From REEB95 sp963762425 (GTDB lineage: Bacteria; Pseudomonadota; Alphaproteobacteria; ATCC43930; CGMCC-115725): DNA of 64,000 bases. The notes below the pieces were generated by a model that was not told the origin of the DNA, made no database searches, and worked only from the letters and a program-made list of their open reading frames with translations. Below, one piece after another: positions 1-9,050 of the stretch; the stretch's first letter is position 1; every line of letters begins with the position of its first letter. Both the position numbers and the translations under genes were made by a program. The stretch lies in assembly GCA_963762425.1 (NCBI GenBank), contig CAVXKY010000009.1:99269-163268 (forward strand), in the 5' to 3' direction.

Positions 1-708
1 GTCGTCCGGCCAGTTGGCGATGTCGTCGCGAAACGGACATTGCAGATAAAGCCGGCTCAACTCGGGCGTCCGCATGGTGAGCAGCGCGAAGCCGCGCTCG
101 TGATGGGTATAGACCAGCTCCTCTTTCGCCTGCGGCGCCTCGGCGAGGATGCCGAGCCAGGCGAAGGGATAATCGCGGTCGAAGAGTTGCAGCTCGCCGG
201 CCGGAACGCCCGGCCGGCAGATGCCGTGGAAGCCGTCGCAGCCGGCGATATAGTCGCATTCGATCTCTTGCGGCTTGCCGCCCTGGGTGAAACGGATTTT
301 GGGACGCGCGCCCTTCAGCTCCGAGACCGCGACGTCGCCCACCTCGAAATAGAGCGGCAAGCCGGCTTCAAGCCGCGCGGCCACCAGATCCTTGATGACT
401 TCCTGCTGGGCGTAGATCATCACGCCCTTGCCGACGAGCTCCTCGAAATCGATGCGATGGAGTTTCCCGTTGAATTTGAGATAGATCCCCTTGTGATACA
501 GGCGCTCTTTCTGGAGCCGGGCGCCGACGCCGGTTTCGATCAGCAGATCGGCGCTGCCTTGCTCCAACAGCCCGGCGCGCAGCCGGTGCTCGATGTAATG
601 GCGGCTTTTGTTCTCGATCACGACGGCGTCGATCCCCTCGAGATGGAGGAGATGCGCCAGCACCAGCCCGGCGGGGCCGGCCCCGATGATGCCAATCTGC
701 GTACGCAT
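1..708 (-). CDS. pobA: 4-hydroxybenzoate 3-monooxygenase, 3' end cut by window edge
   Basis: The gene runs off the left edge, leaving 236 codons of a protein that normally has about 390 residues. The family is a cytosolic FAD enzyme that uses NAD(P)H and O2 to convert 4-hydroxybenzoate to protocatechuate. The FAD-binding motif GAGPAG is at residues 9-14, the flavin-contact stretch RAGLLEQGS begins at residue 44, and the GCDGFHG motif lies near residue 160, all as in PobA. I chose the ATG at 706-708 because it starts the protein exactly as in the family, and GGAG lies about 11 nt upstream. No stop codon separates it from the dioxygenase reading frame upstream, so the two form one continuous frame as sequenced. 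Identification is firm from these motifs. Confidence 0.9.
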   Translation of the reverse strand, partial: MRTQIGIIGAGPAGLVLAHLLHLEGIDAVVIENKSRHYIEHRLRAGLLEQGSADLLIETGVGARLQKERLYHKGIYLKFNGKLHRIDFEELVGKGVMIYAQQEVIKDLVAARLEAGLPLYFEVGDVAVSELKGARPKIRFTQGGKPQEIECDYIAGCDGFHGICRPGVPAGELQLFDRDYPFAWLGILAEAPQAKEELVYTHHERGFALLTMRTPELSRLYLQCPFRDDIANWPDD

Positions 709-801
709 GCGACGAGACGCTCCGGCTGCCGTGGACACAATGCGCCTGGAAGGGCGACGGTAGCGCAGCCACCGACTCGAGCGCGAGCGCGAATACGGCC
801 C

Positions 802-1761
802 TAGCCCGCCGAGTGGAAAATTGCCGGGTGCGAAGGAGATGCGCTGTTGCGCCTGCTTCATGCGGTCGGTCGGGCCGACGGCGATGCCCCAATAATCGTT
901 GCGGCCGGGCGGCCAGGCCCATTCCTCCGGCCCGCGCGCCTTGTAGTGCTTGCCCACCTTCTCGACCTCGGCGGTGTATTCGATCACCACCTCGTCGGGG
1001 CCGACGAAATAGGCGAAGACGTTGTTGCCCGGCCCGTGCCGCCCGATGCCCCATTCGATCGAGAAGCCGCTGTCGCGCATGCGCCCGGCGCCGCGCATCA
1101 CCGAATCGATGTCGGTCATCTCGAAGGCGAGATGGTTCAAGGTGGGCGCGGTGGAACGCGCGAAGGCGAGCACGTGATGCTGCTCGTTGCAGCACAGGAA
1201 GGTCATGACCCGGGTGCGGTCGATGATGCGGAAGCCGAGATGATCGGCGTAGAAGGCGCTGATCGCGTCCACGTCGGGCGAGTTCAGCACCACATGGGTG
1301 AGCTTCGCGGGGCGGTCGGGACGCTGGCATGCGTCGGCGTGGCGCTTGTCGCCGGTCAGGATGCGGATGGTGCGCCCCTCGGGATCCTTGAAGGCGAAGC
1401 CGTAGCCGCCGCCGGGCTCGGTGATGTCGGCGGGCTTCTCGATCTCGCCGACGCCGGCTTTCTTCAGACCGGCCTGGAGCGCGTTGACCGCCGCCTTGTC
1501 GGGCGCGGTCAGATCGATGCGCAGCATCTCGGCGCGCGGCCTGGCGTGCAGCGCCAGCACATGGTGATAGGCGCCGGTGCCGCGCAGATAGACCGAGCCC
1601 GGATGCTCGGCCACCGGCGCGAGGCGCCACACATCGGTGAAGAAGCGGGTGCGCGATTTGAGATCGGTGACGCCGAGATCGACGCCGCGCAACCCGTCGA
1701 CCGCCGCGCCCGCCGGCCGGAGCGCGGCTTTGGGCTTTGATTTCACGAGCACTTTCGTCAT
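802..1761 (-). CDS. VOC-family extradiol ring-cleavage dioxygenase-like protein
   Basis: This protein of about 320 residues has two vicinal-oxygen-chelate modules, as in type I extradiol dioxygenases (catechol 2,3-dioxygenase group). Module 1 starts near residue 25 (GLRGVDLGVTDL) and module 2 near residue 150 (KLTHVVLNSPDV). Candidate metal ligands in the second module are the His of LTHVVLNS, the His of the EQHHVLAF stretch and a Glu in VVIEYTAEVE. Family members open a catechol-type ring with Fe(II) and O2. The exact substrate cannot be read from the sequence, but the neighbouring pobA points to aromatic-acid catabolism. As sequenced, the frame passes through 802 without a stop and joins pobA. 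Removing one T from the TTTT run near 817-820 would end the protein at a TAG (802-804), which I think is the true end. Confidence 0.75.
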
Positions 1762-1926
1762 CGAAGCGAAAAATCTCCCCGCGCTCCCGGCCCGGCATGG
1801 CGGGCGGCATCGCGCGCGCGACAAAATCGCATAACGGCATCCGGAATGTCGAGCGGGCGCTGCGCCGCTGGCCAAAAAATCGGCAGATTCAGGGTTTAGC
1901 CCGGGGTTTTGGGCGCGAATTCCGGT

Positions 1927-3282
1927 CTATTTCGCATCCGCGAAAGGATTTTTGCCCTTGCGCAGCATCATGCGGATCGGCACCCCCGGCAGATCGAAGC
2001 GCTGGCGCAGAAGATTGACCAGATAACGCCGCCAGCTTTCCGGCAGCTCGCCCGGCTTGGAGGCGAACAGCGCGAAGGTGGGCGGCCTTATATTGACCTG
2101 GGTCATGTAGCGCAGCTTCAGGCGGCGGCCCGCCACCAGCGGCGGCGGGTTGCGGTCCTGCACATGGACCAGGAAACGGTTGAGCGTGGGCGTCGGCACG
2201 CGGCGGTTCCAGGCGGCGTTGGCCGCGATGGCCGCCGGAATGAGCTTGTCGAGCCCGGCGCCGGTCGCCGCCGACAGCGTCAGCGGCTTCAGCCCCGCGA
2301 GCTGCGGCAGGGATTCCGCCAAACGCTCGGTGATTTTTTCCAGCGTCTCCTTGCGCTTCTCGACCAGGTCCCATTTGTTGACCGCCAGCACCAAGGCGCG
2401 TCCCTCCTCCGACACCAAACGCGCGATCGCCAAATCCTGGCGCTCCAGCCCCTGGGTCGCATCGATCACCAGCACCGCGACCTCGGCGAAGCGGATGGCG
2501 TGGAGCGTGTCGCCGGTGGAAAGTTTTTCCGTCTTTACCTGGATGCGGGCCTTGCGGCGCAAGCCGGCGGTGTCGACCAGCCGCAGCCTGCGGCCGCGCC
2601 AGCTCCAATCGACCGAAATCGCGTCGCGGGTGATGCCCGGCTCGGGCCCGGTCAAGAGCCGCTCCGCGCCCAACAACCGGTTGATCAAGGTGGATTTGCC
2701 GACATTGGGCCGCCCGACCACGGTGAGCGACAAGGGCTTGGCCGAATCCTCCGCCGGCGGCGCCGGTTCGGCGGGCTTTTCCTCCGGCTTTCCGGCATAG
2801 GGCAAAAGCGCCTCGTAAAGCTCGGCCAGGCCCTCGCCATGCTCGGCGGAGATGGCGACCGGCTCGCCCAGCCCCAGCCCATAGGCCTCGGCGATGCCGC
2901 TTTCGGTGCCGCGTCCCTCGGTCTTGTTGGCCACCAGCACCACCGGCTTCTTGAGGCGGCGGAGCCATTGGGCGAGATCGCGGTCGAGCGAAGTCACGCC
3001 TTCGCGCGCATCGACCAGGAACAGCGCCACATCCGCCTCTTCCACCGCCTGTTCGGTCTGGGCGCGCATGCGCGAGGCCAAATCGCGGGCCTTGGCACGC
3101 TCGAAACCGGCGGTGTCGGTGACGCGAAATTCGAGATCGGCGATCCGCGCGGCGGCTTCGCGGCGGTCGCGGGTCAGGCCCGGCTCGCTCGCGACCAGCG
3201 CGGTTTTGCGCCCGGCGAGACGGTTGAACAGGGTCGATTTGCCGACATTGGGCCGGCCGATGATCGCGACCTTGAGCGCCAT
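1927..3282 (-). CDS. der: Ribosome-assembly GTPase Der (EngA)
   Basis: This 451-residue protein has two tandem GTPase domains and a C-terminal KH-like domain, the architecture unique to Der. It acts in the cytoplasm in maturation of the 50S ribosomal subunit. Domain 1 has G1 GRPNVGKST at residues 9-17, a DTAG G3 motif and NKTE as G4. Domain 2 repeats GRPNVGKST after an acidic, Pro-rich linker and has a canonical NKWD. The KH-like end includes the LRYMTQVNIRPPTF region. The frame stays open far upstream, but the ATG at 3280-3282 gives the family N-terminus MALKVAIIGRPNVGKS. It lies 17 bp downstream of bamB and is the last gene of the yfgM-like/bamB/der run, an order common in proteobacteria. 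It looks intact. Confidence 0.96.
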   Translation of the reverse strand: MALKVAIIGRPNVGKSTLFNRLAGRKTALVASEPGLTRDRREAAARIADLEFRVTDTAGFERAKARDLASRMRAQTEQAVEEADVALFLVDAREGVTSLDRDLAQWLRRLKKPVVLVANKTEGRGTESGIAEAYGLGLGEPVAISAEHGEGLAELYEALLPYAGKPEEKPAEPAPPAEDSAKPLSLTVVGRPNVGKSTLINRLLGAERLLTGPEPGITRDAISVDWSWRGRRLRLVDTAGLRRKARIQVKTEKLSTGDTLHAIRFAEVAVLVIDATQGLERQDLAIARLVSEEGRALVLAVNKWDLVEKRKETLEKITERLAESLPQLAGLKPLTLSAATGAGLDKLIPAAIAANAAWNRRVPTPTLNRFLVHVQDRNPPPLVAGRRLKLRYMTQVNIRPPTFALFASKPGELPESWRRYLVNLLRQRFDLPGVPIRMMLRKGKNPFADAK

Positions 3283-3299
3283 GAAGCCGCCATATCCCT

Positions 3300-4622
3300 T
3301 TACCGCAGCGCGATCAGATCGGCGTCGTCGGTCAGGACAAAGAGCGTCTTGCCCGCCACCACCGGCGAGATGAAGACGCTGTCCGGGAAATCGGCGTAAC
3401 CGAGCGCCTCGCCGGTATAGGGCGAGACCGAAAAGGCCTCGCCGTCCGAAGAGACGACGATGAGACGGTTGCCGGCCAGCACCGGGCCGGTCCATTCCAC
3501 CGGATCCTTTTTGGACTCCTCGTCCTCGTAGCGCGGCAAGGCCCTGACCCAGCGGACGCGGCCGTCCTCGCGCGTCAGGCAGATCAGATCGCCGACATCC
3601 GACAGCACATAGACGTAATCGCCCGCGACCCACGGCATGTGGACGCCGCCGATATCCTGTTCCCACACGCGGTCGCCGGTGCGCAAGTCGATCGACACTA
3701 GCAATCCGGCGTGGCTTACCGCGAAGACGCGGCCGCGGTCGATCACCGGCTGGCCGCGGATGTCGGCGAGCGACGACAAGGCGCCCAGCGGCCGCGACGT
3801 CGCCAGATTGTCGGACCAGACCGGCTGGCCGTTCTCGGTCCGGAGCGCGAAAATCTCGCCCGAGGAATAAGGCACCACCACGATGTCGCCTTCGACCGCC
3901 GGGCTGGCCGAGCCCAAGAGGCCGGTCGGCTCCGGAATGCCGTTATGCGTCCACAGCCGGTGGCCGTCGTCCGTGGCCAGCACGTCGAGTTCGTTGTCCA
4001 CGGTGACGGCGTATAACCGGCCGTCGGCGACGGTGGGCGAGCCGTGCGACGGGCCCGAAAGCGGCTGGCGCCAGATCACCTTGCCGTCGGCGGCGTTGAG
4101 CGCGAGCGCCTCGGCGTAGCCGGTGGCGATATAGAGCTTGCCGTCGGCGTAGGCGATGCCGCCGCCGAACCCGCCGATGTCCGCGCCCTTGGGCGAGGTG
4201 TCGAAGCGCCAGAGGCGGTCGCCGCTCTTGGCGTCGTAGGCCGAGACCTCGGTCTCTCCATCCATGGCGAAGACGCGGCCGTCGGCGACCACGGGCTGGG
4301 CCAAGACCCGGCTGTAACGCGCGGCGCCCTCGCCGATGTCGTTCCGCCAGGCGCGGTGGATCTTGTCGCCGAGATCGAGATGATACATGGCGTGATTGGG
4401 ATAGCCCCCCGCGTCGGGCCAGGCGGGATTGTCGAAAGGCGCCGGCAGCAGGATCGGCTCGCCCGCGAGTTTCGGATCGGGCACCAGCCGCTTGTCGAGT
4501 TCGAGCACCGAGAGGCGCTTGCCCGTGATCGGCTCCTTCTTGTCGCTGTCGCAGCCGGCCAGCAAAAAAGCCGCCGCCAGCGCCAGGCACGCAAGCGCGC
4601 GGTTGGTTTTGGCGAGGGTCAT
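3300..4622 (-). CDS. bamB: Outer-membrane assembly lipoprotein BamB-like (PQQ-type beta-propeller)
   Basis: This 440-residue lipoprotein has an N-terminal signal peptide ending in the lipobox LLAGC (Cys at about residue 24). Repeated beta-propeller blades follow, with the typical W and G-rich units (for example DAKSGDRLWRFDTS and ADGKVIWRQPLSG). BamB is the periplasmic lipoprotein scaffold of the BAM complex that inserts beta-barrel proteins into the outer membrane. Its start overlaps the stop of the upstream TPR gene in an ATGA arrangement, which implies translational coupling, and der follows after 17 bp. Length and gene order fit alphaproteobacterial BamB. The other possibility is a generic PQQ-repeat lipoprotein, but the context favours BamB. 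Confidence 0.9.
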   Translation of the reverse strand: MTLAKTNRALACLALAAAFLLAGCDSDKKEPITGKRLSVLELDKRLVPDPKLAGEPILLPAPFDNPAWPDAGGYPNHAMYHLDLGDKIHRAWRNDIGEGAARYSRVLAQPVVADGRVFAMDGETEVSAYDAKSGDRLWRFDTSPKGADIGGFGGGIAYADGKLYIATGYAEALALNAADGKVIWRQPLSGPSHGSPTVADGRLYAVTVDNELDVLATDDGHRLWTHNGIPEPTGLLGSASPAVEGDIVVVPYSSGEIFALRTENGQPVWSDNLATSRPLGALSSLADIRGQPVIDRGRVFAVSHAGLLVSIDLRTGDRVWEQDIGGVHMPWVAGDYVYVLSDVGDLICLTREDGRVRWVRALPRYEDEESKKDPVEWTGPVLAGNRLIVVSSDGEAFSVSPYTGEALGYADFPDSVFISPVVAGKTLFVLTDDADLIALR

Positions 4623-5314
4623 GGAGCGAGCGCCGCCAGCATCTGAGTCGCCCGCGAACGCGCCCCGGCGGGCGCGGTTTGATCGCCGGCCAGGGTCTGG
4701 AAGGTTTGGCGCGCGGCAGCCTTATCGCCGGATTTCAGCTGGGCGAGCGCGGTGAATTCGAGCGCCATCGCATGCCACGGATTGGCGCCGTCGGTCAGCG
4801 GCTTCAGCCGCTCGACCAGCGCCTTGGGATCGCCCTGGTCGAGCGCGGCGCGGGCATAGAGCAGCGTCGCCGCGTCGCGGTATTGGGGATCGAGCGAGGT
4901 ATCGTTCGAAATCTGGTCGTAGAGCGCGAGCGCGCCCGCGGCGTCGCCGCCGCGCGCCTTCAAGGCGGCCTCTTCGAGCTTCGCCAGCACGGCATGGCCG
5001 CCGCCCGCGCCGTTGGCCAGATCGGTGAAGGCGGCGATCGCCTCCTGGTTTTTGCCGTCGCGCACGAGATCGAGCGCCGCGGCGAAGCGCGCGCCCTCGG
5101 CCTGGCGCTGGCTTTGCTGGTATTGGGTCCAGCCGGTATAGCCCGATATGCCGACCAGAATGGCCACCACCAGCAGGACAAGGTGCACGCGGTAACGCGC
5201 CCACAGCTTGGCGTATTTGTCGCGCCTGAGATCTTCTTCGATTTCCTGAAAGATATCGCTCAAACCACGCCTCGAAGCGGCAAAAACCGGCAGTTGCGAA
5301 CGCGGCGGTACCAT
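4619..5314 (-). CDS. YfgM-like membrane-anchored TPR protein
   Basis: This 231-residue protein has a short cytoplasmic start (FQEIEEDLRRDKYAKLW), one membrane segment (about HLVLLVVAILVGISGYTGW) and a periplasmic tetratricopeptide-type helical region. That is the layout of YfgM (TPR_21/DUF2133), a SecYEG-associated periplasmic chaperone partner in E. coli. I chose the ATG at 5312-5314 because GGGGGAGGGG lies just upstream. A TTG at 5261-5263 would give a start closer to the family consensus (LSDIFQEIEEDL). Its stop overlaps the bamB ATG by one base, so it heads an operon with bamB and der, and it is divergent from the DUF2794 gene at 5395. A role in envelope protein biogenesis is inferred from family and context. 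Confidence 0.85.
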   Translation of the reverse strand: MVPPRSQLPVFAASRRGLSDIFQEIEEDLRRDKYAKLWARYRVHLVLLVVAILVGISGYTGWTQYQQSQRQAEGARFAAALDLVRDGKNQEAIAAFTDLANGAGGGHAVLAKLEEAALKARGGDAAGALALYDQISNDTSLDPQYRDAATLLYARAALDQGDPKALVERLKPLTDGANPWHAMALEFTALAQLKSGDKAAARQTFQTLAGDQTAPAGARSRATQMLAALAP

Positions 5315-5394
5315 AGCCCCTCCCCCGCCATCCTGCAATTCCGGGCGGGGTTTGGGCGCTGGACCTGACAAGGAAAATAGGGAAGACTCGGGCC

Positions 5395-5757
5395 ATGGCG
5401 ACGGTTTCCCGCCTCACCGATCACCGCCGGCGCGCGCGCATTTTCTTCAGCCGCCGCGAGCTCGACCAGTTGTTGCAGCTCTATAGCCGCCAGGTGGCGC
5501 GCGGCGAATGGCGCGATTACGCCATCGACCAGAGCGAGGGCCTGGCCGCCTTCTCGGTGTTCCGCCACAGCCTCGACACGCCGCTTTACACCATCGTCAA
5601 GACCGCGCCCGGAGCCGCGCAAGGCCATGGGGAATACGCGCTTTTGCACCGGCGCGCCCGGCTCGCCAGCGGCCAGGCGCTCCACGAGGTGCTGGCGTTC
5701 CTGCAACGCAACCTCGGCGGGCCGCGCGCGCTGGGCGCCTGGCCGGCGACGTCGTGA
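5395..5757 (+). CDS. DUF2794 family protein
   Basis: This small soluble protein of 120 residues contains the family signature RRELDQLLQLYSRQVARGEW near residues 20-39, then a DYAID...FSVFRH stretch and a short C-terminal helix. DUF2794 is a conserved family of unknown function known from alphaproteobacteria, so it supports the taxonomic placement. No catalytic motif is visible. It is divergently oriented from the yfgM-like gene, with an 80 bp shared promoter region. Its TGA overlaps the GTG start of the following small lipoprotein in a GTGA arrangement, suggesting that the two are co-translated. Confidence 0.88.
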   Translation: MATVSRLTDHRRRARIFFSRRELDQLLQLYSRQVARGEWRDYAIDQSEGLAAFSVFRHSLDTPLYTIVKTAPGAAQGHGEYALLHRRARLASGQALHEVLAFLQRNLGGPRALGAWPATS

Positions 5758-5927
5758 TCCAACGCCGCGTTCTTGCCGCCTGCGCCGCGATGTCGTTCTT
5801 GGCCTTGAGCCTCGCGCTCGCCGCGTGCGGGCCCACCTGCGGGTCCGCGCCCGAGCGGCAATGGCCGATCTGGACCGGCGGCGGCGCTTACGACGACCCA
5901 TCCATGTATCGCGGCGGCGGCCGGTAG
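5754..5927 (+). CDS. Very small lipoprotein with C-terminal YDDPSMYRG motif
   Basis: This peptide of 57 residues starts at a GTG that overlaps the DUF2794 stop codon. It has a basic N-terminus (IQRR), a hydrophobic stretch and a lipobox (ALAAC), followed by only about 32 mature residues rich in Gly, Trp and Pro. The tail reads GGAYDDPSMYRGGGR. The convergent neighbour at 5971-6147 has the same design and nearly the same tail, which argues that both are real genes. Function is unknown. A small outer-membrane lipoprotein is the most that can be said. GTG is the only start that keeps a complete signal peptide. Confidence 0.7.
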   Translation: MIQRRVLAACAAMSFLALSLALAACGPTCGSAPERQWPIWTGGGAYDDPSMYRGGGR

Positions 5928-5970
5928 CGTCCGCCGCGTTTGCCTCCCGCCCCGCTTAGGGCTTCCAGGC

Positions 5971-6147
5971 CTACATGGTGGAGGCGCTGTCGCCGCGATA
6001 CATGGCGGGATCGTCGTAAGGGCTGTCGAATTGGACCGGCACGCCTTGGTACCAGATGGTGTAACGGGTGTTCGGATTCGGAGGCTGGCAGCCGAACAGT
6101 CCGAGCGTCATCGCCAGACAGGCCGAAATCAGAATGAGTTTTCGCAT
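5971..6147 (-). CDS. Very small lipoprotein with C-terminal YDDPAMYRG motif
   Basis: This peptide of 58 residues has a clear lipoprotein signal (MRKLILISACLAMTLGLFGC, Cys at residue 20). A short mature part contains two Trp/Tyr-rich stretches and ends in SPYDDPAMYRG plus seven residues. The ATG at 6145-6147 is preceded by GGGGGAG, a good ribosome-binding site. A longer frame upstream exists but lacks a signal peptide. It faces the other YDDPxMYRG lipoprotein, with the stop codons 43 bp apart. Function is unknown. The shared tail suggests a common binding partner or a shared ancestor. Confidence 0.75.
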   Translation of the reverse strand: MRKLILISACLAMTLGLFGCQPPNPNTRYTIWYQGVPVQFDSPYDDPAMYRGDSASTM

Positions 6148-6246
6148 GGTCCGCTCCCCCGGGTTGAAGGGGCAGTGTAAATCTCTTGCGCCGTCACGGG
6201 CAGTCACATTTACAAGATCGCCGAAACGAGAAGCCGCGCGCCCGGC

Positions 6247-7294
6247 TCAGGGCTTCCAGGCCTTGGCCTGCGCCTGGACCGCGGCCTGATCGAAGGCGTT
6301 GGCGCCCGGGATCAGATCGTTGGTGACGATGTCGGTGGCCTTCACCGGCTCCTTGAACACGCCGTATTTCAGCAGGAAGTCGAGATAGGCCTGGTAATTC
6401 GCCATCGAGCTTTCGCCCCAGCGCTTGACCCCGGCCTTGTCGAGCTTCCAGTTCGCGATCCGCGCCTGGAGCGTCTTGATGTCGTCGGAAAGCGCGGTCG
6501 CCTCGTCCTTGCCGGTGGCCTTGGTATAGGGAAACTCCGCCCAGTTGATCCGCACCGCGGCCTCGGGATTGGCGATCGCGAACACCGTGCCCATGGCGTA
6601 GCCCTTGGCCAGAGCCTGCGCCTCGGCGCGGTGCTTGGCGAGGTAATCGCTGAGCGCGATGAAGCCGTTCGAGGGGAAACGGTCGAATTGCGGATTGGGA
6701 ATTTTCCGCAACGGCACGCCCGCGTTCTCGATCAGCGCGTATTGCGTGTCGTAGAGATAAAGCGCCTGGACCTCGCCGCTCTTCGCGAGCGCCGCCGCCT
6801 GCGCCGCCTCGCCGATGGCGATGATGGAAACGCTATCGGTGAAGCCCAGATCGGCGGCCACCGCCTTGGCCACCAGCGCCCCGCCCGAGGCCATCGAGGC
6901 GACGCCGATCTTCCTGCCCTTCAGATCCTTGAGCGTCTTGACCGGAGAATTCGACCGGCACTTCGAGGTCGTAAATATTGCCCTGATAGGCGGTGTAGAA
7001 CACCTTGGTGTCGATGCCTTGCGGGCGGAACGCGCCCACCGGCTCGACCGAGGGCAGGCTGTAGGGAATCTCGCCGGTGCCGACATATTTGACGCAGTCG
7101 CTCGAACCGGCGAGCGCCACCAGCTCGACCTTGAAATCGCCGAACCAGCCGTATTTGTTGGCGATGGCGAAAGGCGCCGCCGCCGAGGTGACGGTCTTGG
7201 CGCAGAACCCGACCCGCACGGTATTGTCGGCCTGCGCTTGCCCCGCCCAGAAAGCGGCCAGCGCCGCCAGGCCGAAACCGATCCAATTTTTCAT
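6247..7294 (-). CDS. ABC-transporter substrate-binding protein (NitT/TauT type), frame broken
   Basis: The reconstructed protein has about 348 residues. It has a signal peptide (MKNWIGFGLAALAAFWAGQAQA), then an NMT1/SsuA-like fold with TVRVGFCAKT, a GTGEIPYSLPS ligand-loop region, and LKGRKIGVASMASGGALVAKA in the second lobe. Such proteins deliver small anions or heterocycles (sulfonates, nitrate, pyrimidine precursors) to an inner-membrane importer. The ligand here is unknown. The frame changes between VPVEFS and VKTLKDLKG at about 6940-6950, where dropping one G of the GG pair restores one continuous protein. This could be a sequencing insertion or a young pseudogene. The ATG at 7292-7294 overlaps the permease stop (ATGA), so it is the last gene of a three-gene operon. 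Confidence 0.82.
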
Positions 7295-8082
7295 AGCCTT
7301 CCCCTCCCTGCCGGGTTTTCCGGCGTTCCCTTCACCGACGGGTCCCAGAACAGCACCCGGCGGCGCACCAGCAGAATAGCCTGATTGAGGATCAGCCCCA
7401 ACACCGCCAGGATCAGCAGCACCGAGAACACCCCGGCGATGTCGGCGGAGAAATTGAGGCTCTGGATCAGCACGCCCAGGCCGCTTTGCGCGCCGACGAA
7501 TTCGGCGACGATGGCGCCGATCAGCGAAAAGATCATCGCCACCTCGAGCCCCGCCATGATGAAGGGCAGCGCGCCCGGCAGACGCAGCATCCAGAAGATC
7601 TGGGTCTCGCTGGCGTCGAGCGAGCGCATCAGATTGACGCGGTCCTCGTCGGCCGAGCGCAGGCCCAGGATGGTGTTCACCATCAGCGGGAAGAAGGCGA
7701 TCAGCGCCGCGTTCATCACCTTGGACGAGAGGCCGAGCCCGAACCAGACCACGATCAGCGGCGCCAGCGCCACCTTGGGCAGGGCCTGGAACATGACGAT
7801 GAAGGGATAGAGGTAGTATTCGAAGCGCCGCGACAGCGCCACCATGGTGCCGAGCAGGAAGGCGAGCGCGGTGCCGAGCGCGAAGCCGAGCAGCGTTTCC
7901 AGCAGCGTGATCCACAGATTGTCGATATAGACCATGCTGGCGACGCCGCGATAGAACGCCATCGCCACCAGCGACGGCGCCGGCAGGATATAGCGGGGAA
8001 CCTGGAAGAACCGCACGAACGCTTCCCACGCCGCGAGGCCGGCGCACAGCAGCAGGGTGCGGAGATAGGGGTTGCCTTTCAC
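7291..8082 (-). CDS. ABC-transporter permease (SsuC/TauC type)
   Basis: This 263-residue integral inner-membrane protein has about six hydrophobic segments and the BPD_transp_1 fold. The EAA-type coupling loop lies around residues 155-175 (MRSLDASETQIFWMLRLPGA), which contacts the ATPase. It forms the channel of a NitT/TauT-class importer with the adjacent ATPase and binding protein. Its ATG overlaps the ATPase stop, and its TGA overlaps the binding-protein ATG, so the three genes are translationally coupled. It looks intact. Confidence 0.92.
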   Translation of the reverse strand: MKGNPYLRTLLLCAGLAAWEAFVRFFQVPRYILPAPSLVAMAFYRGVASMVYIDNLWITLLETLLGFALGTALAFLLGTMVALSRRFEYYLYPFIVMFQALPKVALAPLIVVWFGLGLSSKVMNAALIAFFPLMVNTILGLRSADEDRVNLMRSLDASETQIFWMLRLPGALPFIMAGLEVAMIFSLIGAIVAEFVGAQSGLGVLIQSLNFSADIAGVFSVLLILAVLGLILNQAILLVRRRVLFWDPSVKGTPENPAGRGRL

Positions 8083-8900
8083 AGCTCGGGCCCCGCGAGG
8101 TTGGCGGCGGTGAAATGGCCGCGGATGCGGCGGGTATAGACGCCGAAGCCGGCCGTGCCCATGAGATCGAGCCCGCGCGGCCGCGGGAGATCGACCGTCA
8201 CCGTTTCCGCGATGCGCCCGGGCCGCGGCGTCATCACCAGCACGCGGTCGGCCAGGAACACGGCCTCGGCGATCGAATGGGTGATGAACACCACGGTCTT
8301 GCGGCGCTCGAGCCAGATGCGTTGCAGCTCGAGATTCATCTGCTCGCGCGACATGGCGTCGAGCGCGCCGAAAGGCTCGTCCATCAGCAGCATGGCGGGA
8401 TCGTGGATGAGCGCGCGCACGATCGCCACGCGCTGCTGCATGCCCCCCGACAACTCCCAGGGATAGCGGTTGGCGAAGCCCTCGAGCCCGACCAGATTCA
8501 GCAAATCGTGGGCGAGTTGTTCATGCCGGACGCGATCCAGACGCTGCACGTCCACCGGCAACAGCACGTTGTCGATCACGCTGCGCCAGGGGAACAGCAC
8601 CGGCGCCTGGAAGACGACGCCGATGTCGCGCCTTGGGCCGGTGATGGGCGTGCCGCGGAGATAGGCGCTGCCCGAGGAAGCCGGGATCAGCCCGGCCAAT
8701 ATCTTCAACAAAGTCGACTTGCCGCAGCCCGAAGGCCCGACCACGGCGAGGAATTCGCCCTCGTCCATGGCGAAATCGATCTCCTGCAACGCCGGCACCG
8801 GCGAGGCGCGCGTCGCATAGGTCTTGCTCAATTGCCTGACGGCAATGACCTTGCCCGGATCATCCGGCGGCACCGCGTTTCCCTCCCGCGCCGCTTTCAT
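8079..8900 (-). CDS. ABC-transporter ATP-binding protein (SsuB/TauB type)
   Basis: This 273-residue nucleotide-binding subunit has Walker A GPSGCGKST (near residue 56), the Q-loop VFQAP, the signature LSGGMQQR, Walker B LLMDEPFGALD and the switch His in ITHS. All motifs needed for ATP hydrolysis are present. The sequence is of the nitrate/sulfonate/taurine class, matching the permease and binding protein encoded immediately downstream. It is the first gene of the operon and is divergent from the LpxR-like gene at 9051, with about 150 bp between them that should hold both promoters. The start at 8898-8900 is the first ATG; a start a few codons later is possible. Confidence 0.93.
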   Translation of the reverse strand: MKAAREGNAVPPDDPGKVIAVRQLSKTYATRASPVPALQEIDFAMDEGEFLAVVGPSGCGKSTLLKILAGLIPASSGSAYLRGTPITGPRRDIGVVFQAPVLFPWRSVIDNVLLPVDVQRLDRVRHEQLAHDLLNLVGLEGFANRYPWELSGGMQQRVAIVRALIHDPAMLLMDEPFGALDAMSREQMNLELQRIWLERRKTVVFITHSIAEAVFLADRVLVMTPRPGRIAETVTVDLPRPRGLDLMGTAGFGVYTRRIRGHFTAANLAGPEL

Positions 8901-9050
8901 GCCTTGTCGGCCGGCTTGCGGCTTCAGGCGAAGCTATATCGCGGCGCCCGCCCTGGCAATCACCCCACCCGGCGCGGCCCCAATGCCGCTATACGGCAAA
9001 GGGCGCATGCCCTAAGCTAAAAATCCGTTCAGATCGCGCGGCGGAACGAA

